Assembly: GCA_026874595.1 (NCBI GenBank)
Contig: CM049316.1
Span: forward strand, 17,385,839 to 17,449,838
Source of the DNA: Sipunculus nudus
Taxonomy: Eukaryota > Annelida > Sipuncula > Golfingiida > Sipunculidae
Direction of reading: 5' to 3'
DNA length: 64,000 nt
In this document: one piece after another, positions 1 to 12,552 of the stretch
How the letters are laid out: every line of letters starts with the position of its first letter
Position numbering within the stretch: the first letter of the stretch is position 1
Notes under the pieces: generated by a model
The model's database searches: none
Told to the model about the DNA's origin: nothing
The model's input: only the letters and a program-made list of their open reading frames with translations
Program-made: the position numbers and the translations under genes

Positions 1-862
1 ATATGTGGATCTGTCTCCTCTCTCTCTCTCATTCTTTTACTGAGAACCTGAATTTACTAGCAGTAAAATTCATATCAGAATATATGTAGAATAATAATTA
101 CCATACTTAAGATAGACAGGTGCTTAAAGAAGATAGTAGTCACATTGACAACCTATGCTAAACAGGATTATTATGCAAGATGTGGAACTATTTATTAAAA
201 TCTAAATTTATACGGATTATACCCACCTAGTCTTCTGCCAGGTGGATGGATGAAAAGTGGAACTACTGCCCGCTGGTGCAGGGAACTGCGAGATCACAGC
301 CAATCCAATCATTCGACGGAGTGTTAGACTGAATCTTTCAACAACAGTATGGTATGTATGATCTGCAGACATTACTGCACTACCAATCCATGGCCTCATG
401 GATTGTCGGGCTGCCCATACAGACAATTTGGTAGTAACAGTAGCGCCTGCAGAGGTGAATGGCAGCACATGAGAGTGAAAATGCGAGTGATGTGTCTGTG
501 CATGTATTTTATGAATTGGCCACTAATTATAGGCTGCATGATGCAGCTCTTCGCTGTAGCCATATTGTTTAATACACAGATAATACATCAGTGACTACTT
601 TCTTTCTGCAAGTGCCTCTATTGAAAGGTTGTATTTCTTTTGATCATTTTCACAAGAGAGAACAGGTGTATTTGTTAATTAAACAATAAATTGACAGGGT
701 TAAACAAGTCATACAAAATAAATTGATAGAGTGATTCCAGTGTGAAGTGCTATATTAAACTGCACCTGAGACATTTAGATATATAATAAAAAAGGCACCA
801 TCATATTCCTAAATGGACTCCCCACACAGGCAGAAATGGCCGATACAGGTTGACCTTCACTG

Positions 863-2112
863 TCATTCTATCTCTGCAGATGGGCTGTCGCCGATCTCCT
901 TCATCACCAGCATTTCCATTGCCAGGAGGCAGAGCATCCCTTCAGTCGTAAAGTTAAGCAGTTGGTAGGCATACCAGCTAACTTTCCACTAACAGACTTA
1001 AACAGAAACAAGGGGACTAACATTTAATCTTTAATCATTTAATCTTTGACTAATTATTGACCAGAAGATAACCAGTCACAGAACAAAGTCAACAATCCAA
1101 TAACTGTGTTTATTGAATTGTTCCTGATACCTTTCTTTCATAGCTGTTTCTATATATTGAATGATACACGAGTGATATATTTCACAGGTGATTGTAAACT
1201 TTTATTAATACGAGTATTATTGTGTACCATCTTCAACATGATGTATTTTGACTTTGAACAGACACATGAACATTCCACTTACGTCTGACGTATACAGCAT
1301 ACTATTACGTAACACATTCATGTTTTAGGTAACTCACCTTGTGAGAAAAGTTGTATTTGAAGTGGAAGAGAGTCCCACCATCACCCGCACTGGCTCCGTT
1401 GAATAGGCTGTCATGTGAATCCTGTACGACAAAAAGGATTACATAGAAAAAATGAAAACCTGAATCAAGTGAGGATTAAAAGATAATGCTAAATATAATC
1501 TGGGAAAGTAGACGTGATTTGCATGAAATTAAAAAAAAACGCGTTCATTTTAAGCAAATTATACCTTTATTGATGCAATATATACCACAATATTTGTATA
1601 TTAATTAGCACAAAGGATACATATTATGAACATTTCATAGGACCTATTTTTTCATATTACAACTATTGGAGCCACTATTAATTTTAAGGGGTATGTAGTT
1701 AAATGTTAATTTATTACTATAATACATGCTTCTAAATAGTGATTCTAAAAATGCAGTTGGCATTCAGTCGGATCTTTACCTGCAAGGCCAAAATGCGAAG
1801 GTGGAATTCTTTGGCCATTGCTTCCAAGCCCTTGAATGTATTCTCTGGGAGGTCGTTATCGTCCATGGCACTTTTGACTCTGACCATCCTCTCCACACTT
1901 AATTGATCATCCTCTACAAGCAATGCGTGCGGCTTCCCATCCTCAACATGTGGATATGGAATGTATGTGTTAAGGTGCTTTAATGTAAGGATGACATCCT
2001 TGGTAGATGAGTTGGACCTGGAACTAAATGGTACATTCACCCTTTGTTTACAGTTTAAAAAAATATGATCACCGATTTTTGCATGACAGATAATATCTTC
2101 ATCAGGTTTCAT
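863..2112 (-). CDS. DUF6589-type protein, three C-terminal-side exons (partial)
   Basis: Three minus-strand exons read in one phase. Exon A (about 2112, or 2017 if the CAG acceptor there is used, down to 1780) ends in CAG before GTAAAG. Exon B is 1421-1338, between a TACAG acceptor and an AAG|GTGAGT donor. Exon C is 988-863, after a pyrimidine-rich TGTTAG acceptor, and ends in TGA. All junctions are phase 0. Exon A has the family signature 'DDQLSVERM' followed by a 'KGLEAMAKEFHLRILALQ' block; relatives read GDQLTVER then LEGL...WH. Exon B has 'AGDGGTLFHFKYNF', matching the family's DKGTLY..RN block, and exon C has 'LLNFTTEGMLCLLAMEML'. DUF6589 proteins are often multicopy and transposon-associated; their biochemical function is unknown to me. 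The usual GDQ is DDQ here. The 5' exons were not found, so the gene may be a fragment. Family assignment is from remembered motifs. Confidence 0.6.
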
Positions 2113-3250
2113 TGAGCCTCCGCGAATAGCACTGGTATAGTTTGTGTTAAGTAGATATTGGTATATTTAAAACCTAAGGTAAATATACATTTAAGGTTAG
2201 GAAAATTAAAGAGATTTAGGTGCCGATATCAAGAAACCCATAGTGTCATTATGAGTAATCCTTTGTTTAACCTAAGCCGAGGGTAACCTAAAACAGGGTT
2301 TATGACTTGATTCATATTTTGCATCTTTTTGCATACGCAAAAGATGGTGCCTTCTGGTCACTTATGTTAACTGGTTATTTTTTTTAATTTTTTTTTTCAT
2401 TTTTTATTGCTTATGCTTACATGCATGGTAAATTGTATTTATTACAGATCACTTTACTGTGTTCATGTGCCACATGCTCAGGAGGTATGTCTTTGAAATC
2501 ATCATCTAAAAGAGAGAAAATGTTAATCTCCCTAAGTAAGTTTACTTCAAGGAATCAAAATAATGGTTCAATAATGGCAGTGTTCGGACAGCAATGTCCA
2601 TGGCATTCTTTCTGAAATGGCTACAGCCGTTTACCTTTTGCACCTACTGCATAACACTAAGGGTGAAATAACTAAAATAAGTCAGCATGAAACATGATTT
2701 GTGATTCGAATCCTGATTTATACTTGTCACATGGATATGACAGGCATTTTGTTAAACCAAAGAAACTGAAACAAGGTAAATGTTTTCATCCTAACACATG
2801 TTATTAAATAAAGGTGATGTCAAATCAGTGAAGGTGAAACAAAGAACATTCTGAGCACAGCATAATTTAAGCACACTGAAAAAAGATTGTTTATAAACCC
2901 TTTACACATTGACCATTATAAATCATATATTAATTAAACATCCATTTATTACCTCCGCCAAGTAGGTTATGCTTTTGCCGGCGTTGGATTGTATGTATGT
3001 TAACATTAGTAAAAAAAATGAACAGATTTTGATGAAATTAACAAGACAGCTCGGCAATGATACAAAGAACAACTGATTAAATTTTGGGGATGTTACTGTT
3101 CAAAATCTTGATCCAAGAATTATTAGTGGAAAAATGCTGCATGTCTAAATTGCCATATTTAGGTAATGAGCAGCCTATGTGGAGGTGTGTGCTCTCTGAT
3201 TACTTTTCTAGTTATTATTTGAAATGACTTTAAATATATGAATTATTTTG
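2113..3250. other. non-coding AT-rich stretch
   Basis: No recognisable gene. It should hold the upstream exons of the DUF6589-type gene if that gene is complete, but I could not pick out another exon with family motifs and splice borders. Confidence 0.4.
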
Positions 3251-3253
3251 AGT

Positions 3254-3620
3254 TCAAACTGAACTCTGGTTATCAATTTTTTTCCACATGAATAGATGGT
3301 AATTCTTGCGGCTATGACAGAGGGGTAGAGTGCTCAATTGGAAATATGCGATATGTTCCACAAGGATTCTCTGGATGACGACCTCCCCATAACTCCTGAA
3401 CACATCCCAGCCATCGTAAGCTGCAGCTGGCCACATCACGTTCCTCTCCTTCATCCGATTCATCCTCAAACATTTCAATCTTAATTATCCATTCAAAATA
3501 TGGTTGGATATCACTCCCACATTCAGTCATCTCGTCATTTTTGTCTCTTGGACAAATCTTTTGAGCCGAATGTAGTAAAACTGGCCCTTGCAATAAAAGG
3601 AGCATAAACAAGGAATTCAT
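3254..3620 (-). other. unassigned open stretch, possible exon
   Basis: Two overlapping minus-strand frames stay open for 74 and 102 codons. The longer has a hydrophobic start (LFMLLLLQGP) that could pass for a signal peptide, then an acidic run (EDESDEGEE). The other has 'AAAYDGWDVFRSYGEVVI'. I recognise neither. It lies upstream of, and on the same strand as, the DUF6589-type exons, so it could be a 5' exon of that gene or chance. Confidence 0.15.
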
Positions 3621-3777
3621 AAATTAGACAGGTTTTCCTAAAAATGTAATGAAAACATACAACTTATATTATGTTATATCGACTATGTTATACATCATTG
3701 GAGGCTTATTACACAGGCTACAGCTTACCAGTTTAAAATTTTAAGGCAAAAGAAACATATATGAGGCATATAGATGG

Positions 3778-3915
3778 TTCAAAAGTACTTGTACTCAAAG
3801 TACTCGTACTCATGAGTACTATTTAGAATACTTCGTACTCGTACTCGAGTACTTTCTTCAAATTGACCTAAGAACTCATACTATTGCTCAGGTACTCATA
3901 AAGACGAATACTTTT
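3778..3915. repeat. GTACTCG-rich subterminal repeat (hAT-like end)
   Basis: Dense direct and inverted copies of GTACTCGTACTC and GTACTTGTACTC, including the palindrome CTCGAGTAC. A second cluster of the same words in mirrored arrangement lies at 5082-5190. Such short repeated words are typical of the subterminal regions of hAT-like DNA transposons. No transposase lies between the two clusters, so a non-autonomous element of about 1.4 kb is possible. Exact ends not resolved. Confidence 0.35.
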
Positions 3916-4466
3916 ATGAGTACTATTGACTACTTCAGTATATGTACATATAATAATAAAATTATATTTACTCATACACAAATGATATATACATACATAC
4001 ATACATACATATCTAACGATAACATTGTTTGTGGGAATGGGGTATAAATAAACACTAATAGTTTGCACATAGCATTGATACAATATTTGCAAACAGCTGC
4101 AGATCACCCAGTTGCTCACCCATTCAAAAGCTGAGAAGTTAGAACCAAAGACTAAAATGGATGCGAGTATTAGAGCCCTGGCCTGCTTTATAATATGAAA
4201 CGCTCATCCCAATTAGTGATGCACACTCATGCATAGATGTTTAGTATGGTTGTTTGGTTGTTGCTGGCAGAGAGATCAGTAACATAAAGATGAAACCCTT
4301 ATCACTGCTGGCTGGCCAATTATAATAGACTTCACCAGGCTTGTGCCGATTGAAGGACCTTCCGTATTTCTGCTTGTTTCATATTACATAACGTACGGGA
4401 CTTGCTACAGGTACACGCAGTCACACTCACAGTCAGTGGCACTAGCTTTAGTGCAATCTATCACAA

Positions 4467-4468
<2 letters not shown>

Positions 4469-4536
<68 letters not shown>
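4469..4536. repeat. (TA)n followed by (GA)n microsatellite
   Basis: About 21 TA units followed directly by about 13 GA units. Confidence 0.95.
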
Positions 4537-4540
<4 letters not shown>

Positions 4541-5081
4541 AAGTGAGACAAGAATATCAAAAATATGTATTTTATATAACTCTAAATTATTACAGGGAAA
4601 CTTCTAACTAAAATTGGCATTACTAAACTAAAAGGGATGCATTAGTATAGGGACTCATCAGGTATCATTACAGCCATTCGCATTTAGTATATCAGCTTCT
4701 TAAATGTGGACTCGCCCTATAGAATATCAATTTTTAAATGAGGTCTTTTTAATATAACCTATGAATGATGAGATAATATATACTGATTATAAATTTAATT
4801 AGACGATATCAAGTATGGTCTTTGTTTATATATGTTTGTAGAACTGAACACTGGCAACTAATCATTTACTCATTTATTCTTATTTAAAAGTGAAGCAGTT
4901 CTTTTTGCTCATAATTTTTAGTAATTACAGGTAAAATAAACAACTTAAGTAGACATTTCACAAGCTTCACAAATTATAAAATTGGTATGACATCAAACAA
5001 AAGACATTGATCTATCTTCACTCCACATCTTAGGTTTAACTGCTTAAAGTAATCATTACATGTACGCATGAGTTCATTTGG

Positions 5082-5215
5082 AGTACTCGGTACTTGTACT
5101 TGAGTGCCGTCATAAAATAGCTAAAATACTCGTACTTGTACTTGAATACTTTTTCCGTACTCAGCATTCGTACACGAGTACTTCCATTGTACACGTACCC
5201 AACACTGACATGAGG
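5082..5215. repeat. GTACTCG-rich subterminal repeat, second cluster
   Basis: Same word family as at 3778-3915. The outer end, read on the minus strand, is CAGTGTTGGGTACGTG; a CAGTGTTGGG-like start is common in hAT termini. Flanking duplications were not identified. Confidence 0.35.
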
Positions 5216-5499
5216 AGTGGACAAAAGCTATTCTACTTAAATTTTTGTTTATGCTCATTTGAATTTTTTCCAGTTGATGAAGTTATGTTTATTATTATAC
5301 TTTGGTTTATGTACATTATTCTTCAATTTACAGGGTTTTATTTTTGCAGGGCCATTTCACCTTAGCTTATCAAATCCTATTATTAGCTGGGTTGGCATTC
5401 TTCCGGGAAGAAAGGTATTTGTTCCTTTCCATGGAAGTTAGGGAAATTTCTGGGAAGAAAAGGAAACTGTTGACATTTTCCACAAACTTTTATTAAACA

Positions 5500-7990
5500 T
5501 AAACACATATTTAACAGAGAATCACATAAGTCTAACAATTATTCATTATTTTCACATTGTTATTCATTATTTATACTCTGAATTAGACTGATTAAAAAAA
5601 AACAATTAATTAATCAAATAAATGGAACTCACAGTATGAGAACAGTAACGCTGACATTAGCCTACGCCTGGGACATATCAATTCTATCAGTGTTTTGGGT
5701 TCATGCCCGAAACATCTACTGCCAATATGTCTACTGCAGCATTTTGTATTGTGGTGGCTACCATAAAATCTCTACTCACTGACTTGGGTTATATCGCAAA
5801 ATGTTTCCTGGGTTTGTCAGCACATCATTTGCATATTAACATTTGTAAAAAGAATCCCCCTGATTTGTACTGACATGAAAAGCCAAAATATAATTTGAAA
5901 AAAACAAAAAAATGACATGTATGCTGTGACTGGATTTCTTCCCTGGGAAGTAATGGTGGGAAAGTCCCTTCCCTTCCTTTCCCTCTAGGAGATCGTGCCA
6001 TTAGTATTACATATGTAAAAATGTATTTTTTGGATCTGCTATAATTTTCGAAAAATTAAGTTGACCGACGTGACCCATGGGTCACTTGTTACAAGATTTG
6101 CAACCAGGTGTCCTTATTGAATGTTTGCTCCCATAAGTGATAAACCCATGAATATAAATAAAAAGAACACTCTGTGTTTTCTAGAGTATTTTTATGAAAG
6201 GTTTAAGGTAATATCTATAGTTAATATTCATCAGATATCAGAATAAGCAGTAAATACCCTCTCTGAAGGACCTATTTAAAATGTTGTTATGGTACAACAA
6301 AATCATAGAATGATAGTACATGTAATGTTAATATCGAGAATCTTAATATTGGGAGTAATCAGTGTTAAAGAAGGCTGTGGCATTAGAGTGTTCAAATATT
6401 GATTATATATATATATGTATACTAATTTCCTAAAAAAGGAAGTAAAAGATGCTCAGATCAATATGGGATTGGAAACACAAAAATAATACAGGCATACCAC
6501 ATTTTTTATTACCATTTACATAGCATGAGCTACTTTGTGATATACATACTAGCTTTGTGTAAATATGTGTACAATTGGAGATCATAAACAAACAAATAAA
6601 ATGTGTTGAATTTTGAAAAATCAGAATTTCATATGATATATTTTCACAAGATCTAACATCCTACATGAATATATAATTGAATGTGTTTGAGATAAAATTG
6701 TATATAGATGTCAGCAATTATATTAAAACTGGAACCAGATTGGGTTCTGACTGATAAAATTGATAAAGAGAGTATTGTTGTCTCGACCACGAGTTAATTT
6801 ATGATTTTAATATTGTTTACACTTTTTTGTATTTAATTAGTTTCAATCATTGTAGGTAATGGTTTTGATTTTAGGTGAATATAGTTTGAATTCGGATGAA
6901 TAAATGTCTGCAACCAAGTGTGTTTAGTCCATTAAGAATGGCATGACCTCAAACAGTACAGTCTTTCATAGTTGTTTGTACATTGATATATTATATGCGA
7001 GTTTCGTGATGTTTTGAGCTCAAATAAAACCCCCAGTTTGGCATTTTTATAGCTGCCTTTGTGTTTTCCCTTCTGTAGAGTGTATCTAAACATTTTTTTT
7101 AATGTGTTTTATTCTCTCACGCAAACGAACTGTAAGGCCTAGAAAACAACAAAAGAAATGCATAAACATTTATTTTAAATGTTCCTAGATATAGAATAAT
7201 CTGCCCCTTCTACAAATTCACATGTGCTTTCTATATTTGATATTCAATCGGATTATTTAGTATTATCAGTTGTTATTCACTAGGATTTGAACTAGGATTT
7301 ACACGTTTCGTATGAAGAACTTGTACACATAATCATATATTGTTGAAGTCGTGTTATCAGCAAACCTGTATAAAGGTTTGTGGTCTGTGTTTATTTCATG
7401 CCCGTGCCCTCATAGCGTCAGATAATAATGTACAGCAGAAACCATTTAAATGTCAAAAAGAAATGATCGGCATGTAGATGGAAATAACAATGTAACTAGG
7501 AAAAGGAGCATCCTTAATATCAATTCAAAACTGTGGGAAAATGGCCACTTTCCTAATAACTTGCTTTATTAAATAGGTTTTATATGTAAAAGAAGTTTTA
7601 AAAGATTTCCCAAGGGCTGTCAAGGGCTTTCCTCCTTAATTTTCCAAGTTTTTTTTTTTTTGCAATGGATTAACTGTACCCGCATATCCCATTAAAAATA
7701 AAATATTTATTTTTGCATGTCTCGGCATTATTTTCAGGCTATTTGAAATGATTTGTGATTTTTATTGTAAGGAATATATTTTGAAAATAGTGTATAACAT
7801 GCGCAATAATATAGCAAAAATGAATTTCTTGGTCCAGTACCAAACTGTTACCGGGTCGTGGTATTTTAATATCTTATTTAATTCATATTGTATATTATTT
7901 TTGTATTATTTCTTAATTCATAGTAAGCATAGGAGAATATTAACAGATGTTAGTTTAAGTGACCTAACGTTTAAGATAATGATGCGCAAC
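5500..7990. other. no gene seen
   Basis: AT-rich sequence without a long frame, splice-bordered exon or RNA gene that I recognise. Exon 2 of the acetyltransferase whose exon 1 is at 7995-8175 would be expected on the minus strand here, but no match to the conserved exon 2 was found. Confidence 0.5.
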
Positions 7991-7994
7991 TTAC

Positions 7995-8175
7995 TTATGA
8001 TATCGCCATCCTTTCCAACCGCAACTAAGAATCCGCCCCCTGACAGATCATGACAAAACTCAAAGTAGTTGCTCGAGTGGTTCCAACATTCTTTGTCTGT
8101 CAGCTGCTGAAGTTTTGGAATGTCCTCTGCCTCAGTCGGTCTGATGATATACTCAATAACTGAGGTGTTTCCCAT
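7995..8175 (-). pseudogene. orphan exon 1 of a two-domain GNAT acetyltransferase
   Basis: 181 bp from ATG to an A|GTAAGT donor: the same coding length and phase-1 end as exon 1 of the complete gene at 15544-17618. It encodes 'MGNTSVIEYIIRP', then 'DIPKLQQLTDKECWNHSS', then 'GGGFLVAVGKDGDIIS', the N-terminal strand and helices of the GNAT domain. The reading frame is intact. The partner exon 2 is missing from the 8 kb downstream, where DUF6589-type exons lie instead. Either the copy lost exon 2 by rearrangement or the exon lies outside the window, so I call it a probable pseudogene despite the open exon. Confidence 0.75.
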
Positions 8176-8833
8176 TTGAACGATGTAAGATCGTAACTTG
8201 TCACATGTTCATATATAAAACTACTCCGTTTTATTTGGTTTTATCCTTGAACTAAAAAAACAATATGGTATTTACTGTCAGGGCCAAGACTTGTTAATCA
8301 AGTATGACATAATTGTTGTGGTAAGTGTCACACGTGCTTCAAGAAGTGTCTAGCCAAAGATAAGATTTGACATATGATCAATTATCACATGATTGTCAGG
8401 AATGTTTACACGTGTGTTGTTTAAAACACAGGTCTAAGCTCGAAAGCACTTGACGTATTTTGATAGGAATTTGTGTTTTTTTTTTTACCAGGGATATAAA
8501 TTCATTGAGGCAGACGTAGTTATACCTCGTTTATTCCTAGTTTAGAAAAAAACTCCTAGAGAGCGCAGACATCGGCCAAGTCAGCTCATTACTCTAATTT
8601 GAAACTGTGAGAAAAGCAGCATTGTAATTTAAAATATTCCTGGTTCAAGATCAATATTTCCTTCGACCATTGCGGAGAGATCCTGAAGATTTATCATAAT
8701 TCGTCAATAACATGTTGACTAATGTTGCTACCAGACAAACAAACAAACCAAAATCCACAGAAACATAACCCCTGCCGCTTGACGTAGGTACTAAATAGGT
8801 AAATTCGAATATATTTGCAGACTCAAGGTAAGA

Positions 8834-8947
8834 TTTCTTATGTACGGAATGCGGGATGCATAAAAATCGGCACACGTGTTGAAAAAAAGGTTGATATATG
8901 ATATATGAAATCTTTCAACGCACATTTCAAATTCCGTACATAAGGAA
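8834..8947. repeat. short inverted repeat
   Basis: TTTCTTATGTACGGAAT at 8834-8850 is matched in inverted orientation at 8931-8947 with one mismatch, leaving an 80-bp loop. Could be a small palindromic mobile-element end or chance; no other support. Confidence 0.4.
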
Positions 8948-9379
8948 TCCTAGATAAAAGTGCAATATAGGAGACCTGTCGCAAACTGCCATTACTCACA
9001 CTTAATATTTCCTTTGAATGAATTTTTATTGTCTTATTTTTATGTGAATCTGCTAAAAATGTATTCATTTTGTTTAAATCACCAAGTAAGCTCCATGTGG
9101 TACGAGAAAAATAAGGAAATACTATCAGTAAGGAAGCCTGTTTTACGCGGGTCACCTGTACTGCCCTTTTACCGAATCTTACACGTTACTGCTGAAGAAA
9201 CTTGCCAAAGTCGTTTTTATTTGCCGATCTCCCGTCGGGGTGTGTTTGGGAGAGCTTAAGTAAATTACTTTCTTTTTGGAACAGGGCCCAGGACTAAAAA
9301 AAAAGAACAACAATTATGGCCCTCCTGCTGTACATTGATTTTCTGACATCTTTCAGCGAAACAGTACGTACACAAGGAG

Positions 9380-9530
9380 TGACGTCATTGTCCTCTATGA
9401 CGTCACAATTCGCCCAAAATATGGCCATATCGTCACCTGCTATGTCCATGTATAAACAACAGGGAAACGGCACGTTCATGTGGAGTGATTTCATTGTCCT
9501 CTATGACGTCACGACTCAGACGTATATACC
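9380..9530 (+). promoter_or_regulatory. three CRE palindromes next to a TATA-like motif
   Basis: TGACGTCA occurs at 9380-9387, 9398-9405 and 9504-9511. The surrounding phrase 'TCATTGTCCTCTATGACGTC' is duplicated about 106 bp apart, so one duplication event made the cluster. A TATATA and a CCAAT-like word follow at about 9521-9532. TGACGTCA is the consensus binding site of CREB/ATF bZIP factors. No gene with clear coding signal starts downstream, so regulatory use is unproven. The 85-codon frame across this block is built partly of the duplication and is not called. Confidence 0.3.
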
Positions 9531-10012
9531 AATAAAATATAAATCACTGGACAAAATGATGAAACTGGAGTGACTGTAGAATGTCTCTCTTTTACAAACA
9601 TAATTGTTCATGGAAGAGACAGAACTGGCACAAATGCATTCACAGAATCTCTTGGTGTAGTTTGGCCATGAAGGCCACTGTCTTATGACTACTCCAGGGA
9701 AAAGCATAAGCGATTTTGCTGAAGTGCTAGAATCTGATCTGAACAAGTGTGATATCAGAACTCTGGAAGCAATTGAGGCGGCTAAATTCCTTTATGAATG
9801 AGGACTAAAACAACAACGTCGAATAACTGGATTTTACGAGGACCAGTCAATTTGGAACTTCATGTCTGCACTTTGGAAGGACTAGCGATGGAGTCATTGT
9901 AAGTCCTATACATAGAGATTGATTGCAGTTGCTGGTTCTGGTCATGATGATACCAAGCAGGCCAGCAGACCCTAACATTGAAACACGTTACCTGTACCAG
10001 ACATGGGGTATT

Positions 10013-10140
10013 CATATTCAGTATGCGTATTCATAGTATTCGAATACAGGTATTGTCAGTATTCGTATTCGTATTCGAATACATTTGTAAAATGTACAAA
10101 AGTATTGGTATTCGTATTCAAATAAATTGCAGAAGTATTC
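10013..10140. repeat. ATTCGTATTC-rich repeat (hAT-like end)
   Basis: Repeated GTATTCGTATTCGAATAC words in both orientations, analogous to but different in sequence from the GTACTCG clusters at 3.8 and 5.1 kb. It begins near CAGACATGGGGTATTC. Probably subterminal DNA of another hAT-like element; only one end was seen. Confidence 0.3.
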
Positions 10141-10684
10141 ACATTCATGATTAATTTTCATGAATACATGCAGTATACATGAATGTTGTTTACCTTTTGT
10201 CCTTGAGTCATTTGGAAAAATTAGCCGCCATATCAATAGTGACTTATTTTGACCCACTAAAAACATGCACACTAACAATCGTATTTAAACATTTTGACAT
10301 GTTTAAGTATATATCACTTTTACTTTATTCGTATTAAATTAATATTAATGTGTTTATTCTGTCATGTGTATGTACAAGACTACGCAAGATAACACATCTT
10401 ATTGAACATATATACTGAAGCTTGAAGTGTGGTTACTGTTCAACCTAAAGTTTAAGCCAATCTGCGGAATTCACGCATTAACAATACAAGCAGTTCAGGC
10501 TTGTTCTGGGTAACTCTGGCTGTGGATTCTATGTTATTTCCTAGCCCTAGACCTAGCCCAAGACAGATAAAGACTATATCAATTGTTCTGTTTATTGTAA
10601 AAGTGTGCATCTTGCTATACACAAAACATGCCCACACACACATATATGTATACTGTACTGTAGTTTGACAGGTTTTTTTATTAG

Positions 10685-10915
10685 CTCAGCTGACTGTTAG
10701 TCAACTAAGGTATAGGAATGGCGCTTTGTCCGTCGTCCGTCCGGTTGTCCAGCCGTCCGTTAGCAGGGCACAAATGCTGGTAAATGCTGGTCCTAGAAAC
10801 TTCTAAGTGAACACTCAAGGAGGTCAATATCTCCTTGGAATCCTGAAATTGGGTCACTGTGTACTATATCCTCCGAGCTATGGGGCTTAAAAGTGCCCCC
10901 AGAATAACCATATAT
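10685..10915 (+). repeat. dispersed repeat family X, copy 1
   Basis: Starts with 'CAACTAAGGTATAGGAATGG', then CGCTTTGTCCGTCG, and runs through 'GAAATTGGGTCACTG' and TATATCCTCC to CCCCCAGAATAA. The same order of blocks occurs in reverse complement at about 63300-63530, so this is one interspersed family of about 230 bp. I found no tRNA-like promoter boxes or terminal repeats that would class it; it may be a SINE or the 3' tail of a LINE. Confidence 0.6.
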
Positions 10916-11214
10916 ATAATACTAACCCTCCAATGTCTTGATAATTAATGCATGGAGTGTCATGAATCTTGCCTTGAATATTGACCATGATTAGTTTAGA
11001 CAGTTCCCAAATAGTGGTGGCGCCACCAGTATTTTTTGTTATTTTAACGAAAATTGTCTATTTTTTTATTATAAAATGACAATAATCATGTTAGTTTCTC
11101 AGCTTTAATTACATCTTATGTCCCAAAACCTGTTGAGTTTATTGATCACAAGTGGATACCATATAGTTACCATCTGTCTGTCTGTCTGTGTCTTATTTTT
11201 GACTCACCACCTAA

Positions 11215-11420
11215 GTAAGAACCGTGCCGATTTTGGGGTCCAACGGTCAAAGGTCAAGGTCACAGGACTCATTTCATTAAAAAGAATGCATATGCATTTG
11301 AAGCCAAACTTTTCATCCCAAACCTTTCATCTTGCACATATAGCTGAGCTGCCAATAGGGGAAGAACCTGATTGATTTGGGGTTCACAAGGTCAAAGGTG
11401 ATGGTCACAAGGGGCAATCA
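11215..11420 (+). repeat. AGGTCA-rich interspersed repeat
   Basis: Contains GGTCAAAGGTCAAGGTCACA near 11245-11270 and a weaker copy near 11380-11410. The AGGTCA half-sites are spaced as in nuclear-receptor direct repeats. Blocks with the same words in reverse orientation lie at 13130-13450. Likely an old interspersed repeat family rather than a single-gene enhancer. Confidence 0.45.
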
Positions 11421-11559
11421 TCATATATTCACTGGTACGTTTTACTGCTGGCTTCTTCAGCTTTACCTCGTGTTTCTTCTACAACATTAACAGAAATACT
11501 ATCACTATCACTATTCATTCACTATTACTTATTGATGGCGTTTAAGTAGAAGGAGTGAT

Positions 11560-12066
11560 TATGAACAGTTTAGGTCCTATTAAAGTGAGAGAGACAGAGA
11601 CAAAGAGAGACAGAGATAGATACAGAGAGAGACAGAGAAAGACAGAGAGAGACAGAGAGTGAGATTGAGAGACAGAGAATTGCCTTGTTCATAATACAAG
11701 CATGAGCGTGTCATATATTAAATATATATTTTCCTTGAAATTTAAAGTGTATTATTTTTATATAATATTGCAAATGTTTATGAAGACTAGTTTTTGCAGT
11801 CGATTGTACCAATGTTATGAATATAAGATTAAGTGATAATTGAAAATAAGACGAGAGAGAGAGAGAGAGAGAGAGAGATAAAAAGGGAGAAAATAGGGGC
11901 GATTTATTAAGTTTCCGCTTGATTGATCATTTAAAATAAAACCAACAAGAGAGAGAGCAAGTAATTATAAATAATAGTATAAAATTAGGAGCCAACATAA
12001 TTTAAATAAATCGTTAAATATAAGTAATTGAAATAAATATCAGATTGAGTAATGCTTGTCACTGAA

Positions 12067-12120
<54 letters not shown>

Positions 12121-12256
12121 GTTTAATTAAGTTTCAAGTTGATGTAAACAAATCCGAGAGAGTGATTATTATATGAAATGAGACATATTTATTCTAATAA
12201 ATTATTACATTATAGTAGTGGAAATTAATATCAGATTGAGCTATCATTTTAAATGA

Positions 12257-12314
<58 letters not shown>

Positions 12315-12440
12315 GCCTTTGATCATGAGCGTGACTCATATTAAATATATATTTTGCCGGAAATATAAAGTGTATTATCTATGTATAACATTGCAAATGT
12401 CTATGAAGACTAGTTTGTGCAGCCTTTAAAACTGTTATGT
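11560..12440. repeat. GA microsatellite cluster with a tandem duplication
   Basis: (GA)n tracts at about 11854-11878, 12072-12118 and 12259-12312 alternate with related spacers containing 'AATATCAGATTGAG'. A flanking block beginning GAATTGCCTT and containing 'AAAGTGTATTAT' and 'ATGAAGACTAGTTT' occurs at 11678-11800 and again at 12311-12430. The region arose by duplication of a unit of about 630 bp plus microsatellite growth. Confidence 0.7.
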
Positions 12441-12552
12441 AAAACCACTGTATAGTAAACCTCTGTGTGGCTAATTAACTAATTAATTGATTGATTGAGT
12501 AAATGAAGTAGATATATGATACCTTAATGTGTACTCGCTGGTGTTGTTACTC

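Noticed and set aside
217-468. 83-codon minus-strand frame and an overlapping plus-strand frame at 349-594
   Set aside because: No motif, splice border or link to the DUF6589-type exons was found; chance openness is possible.
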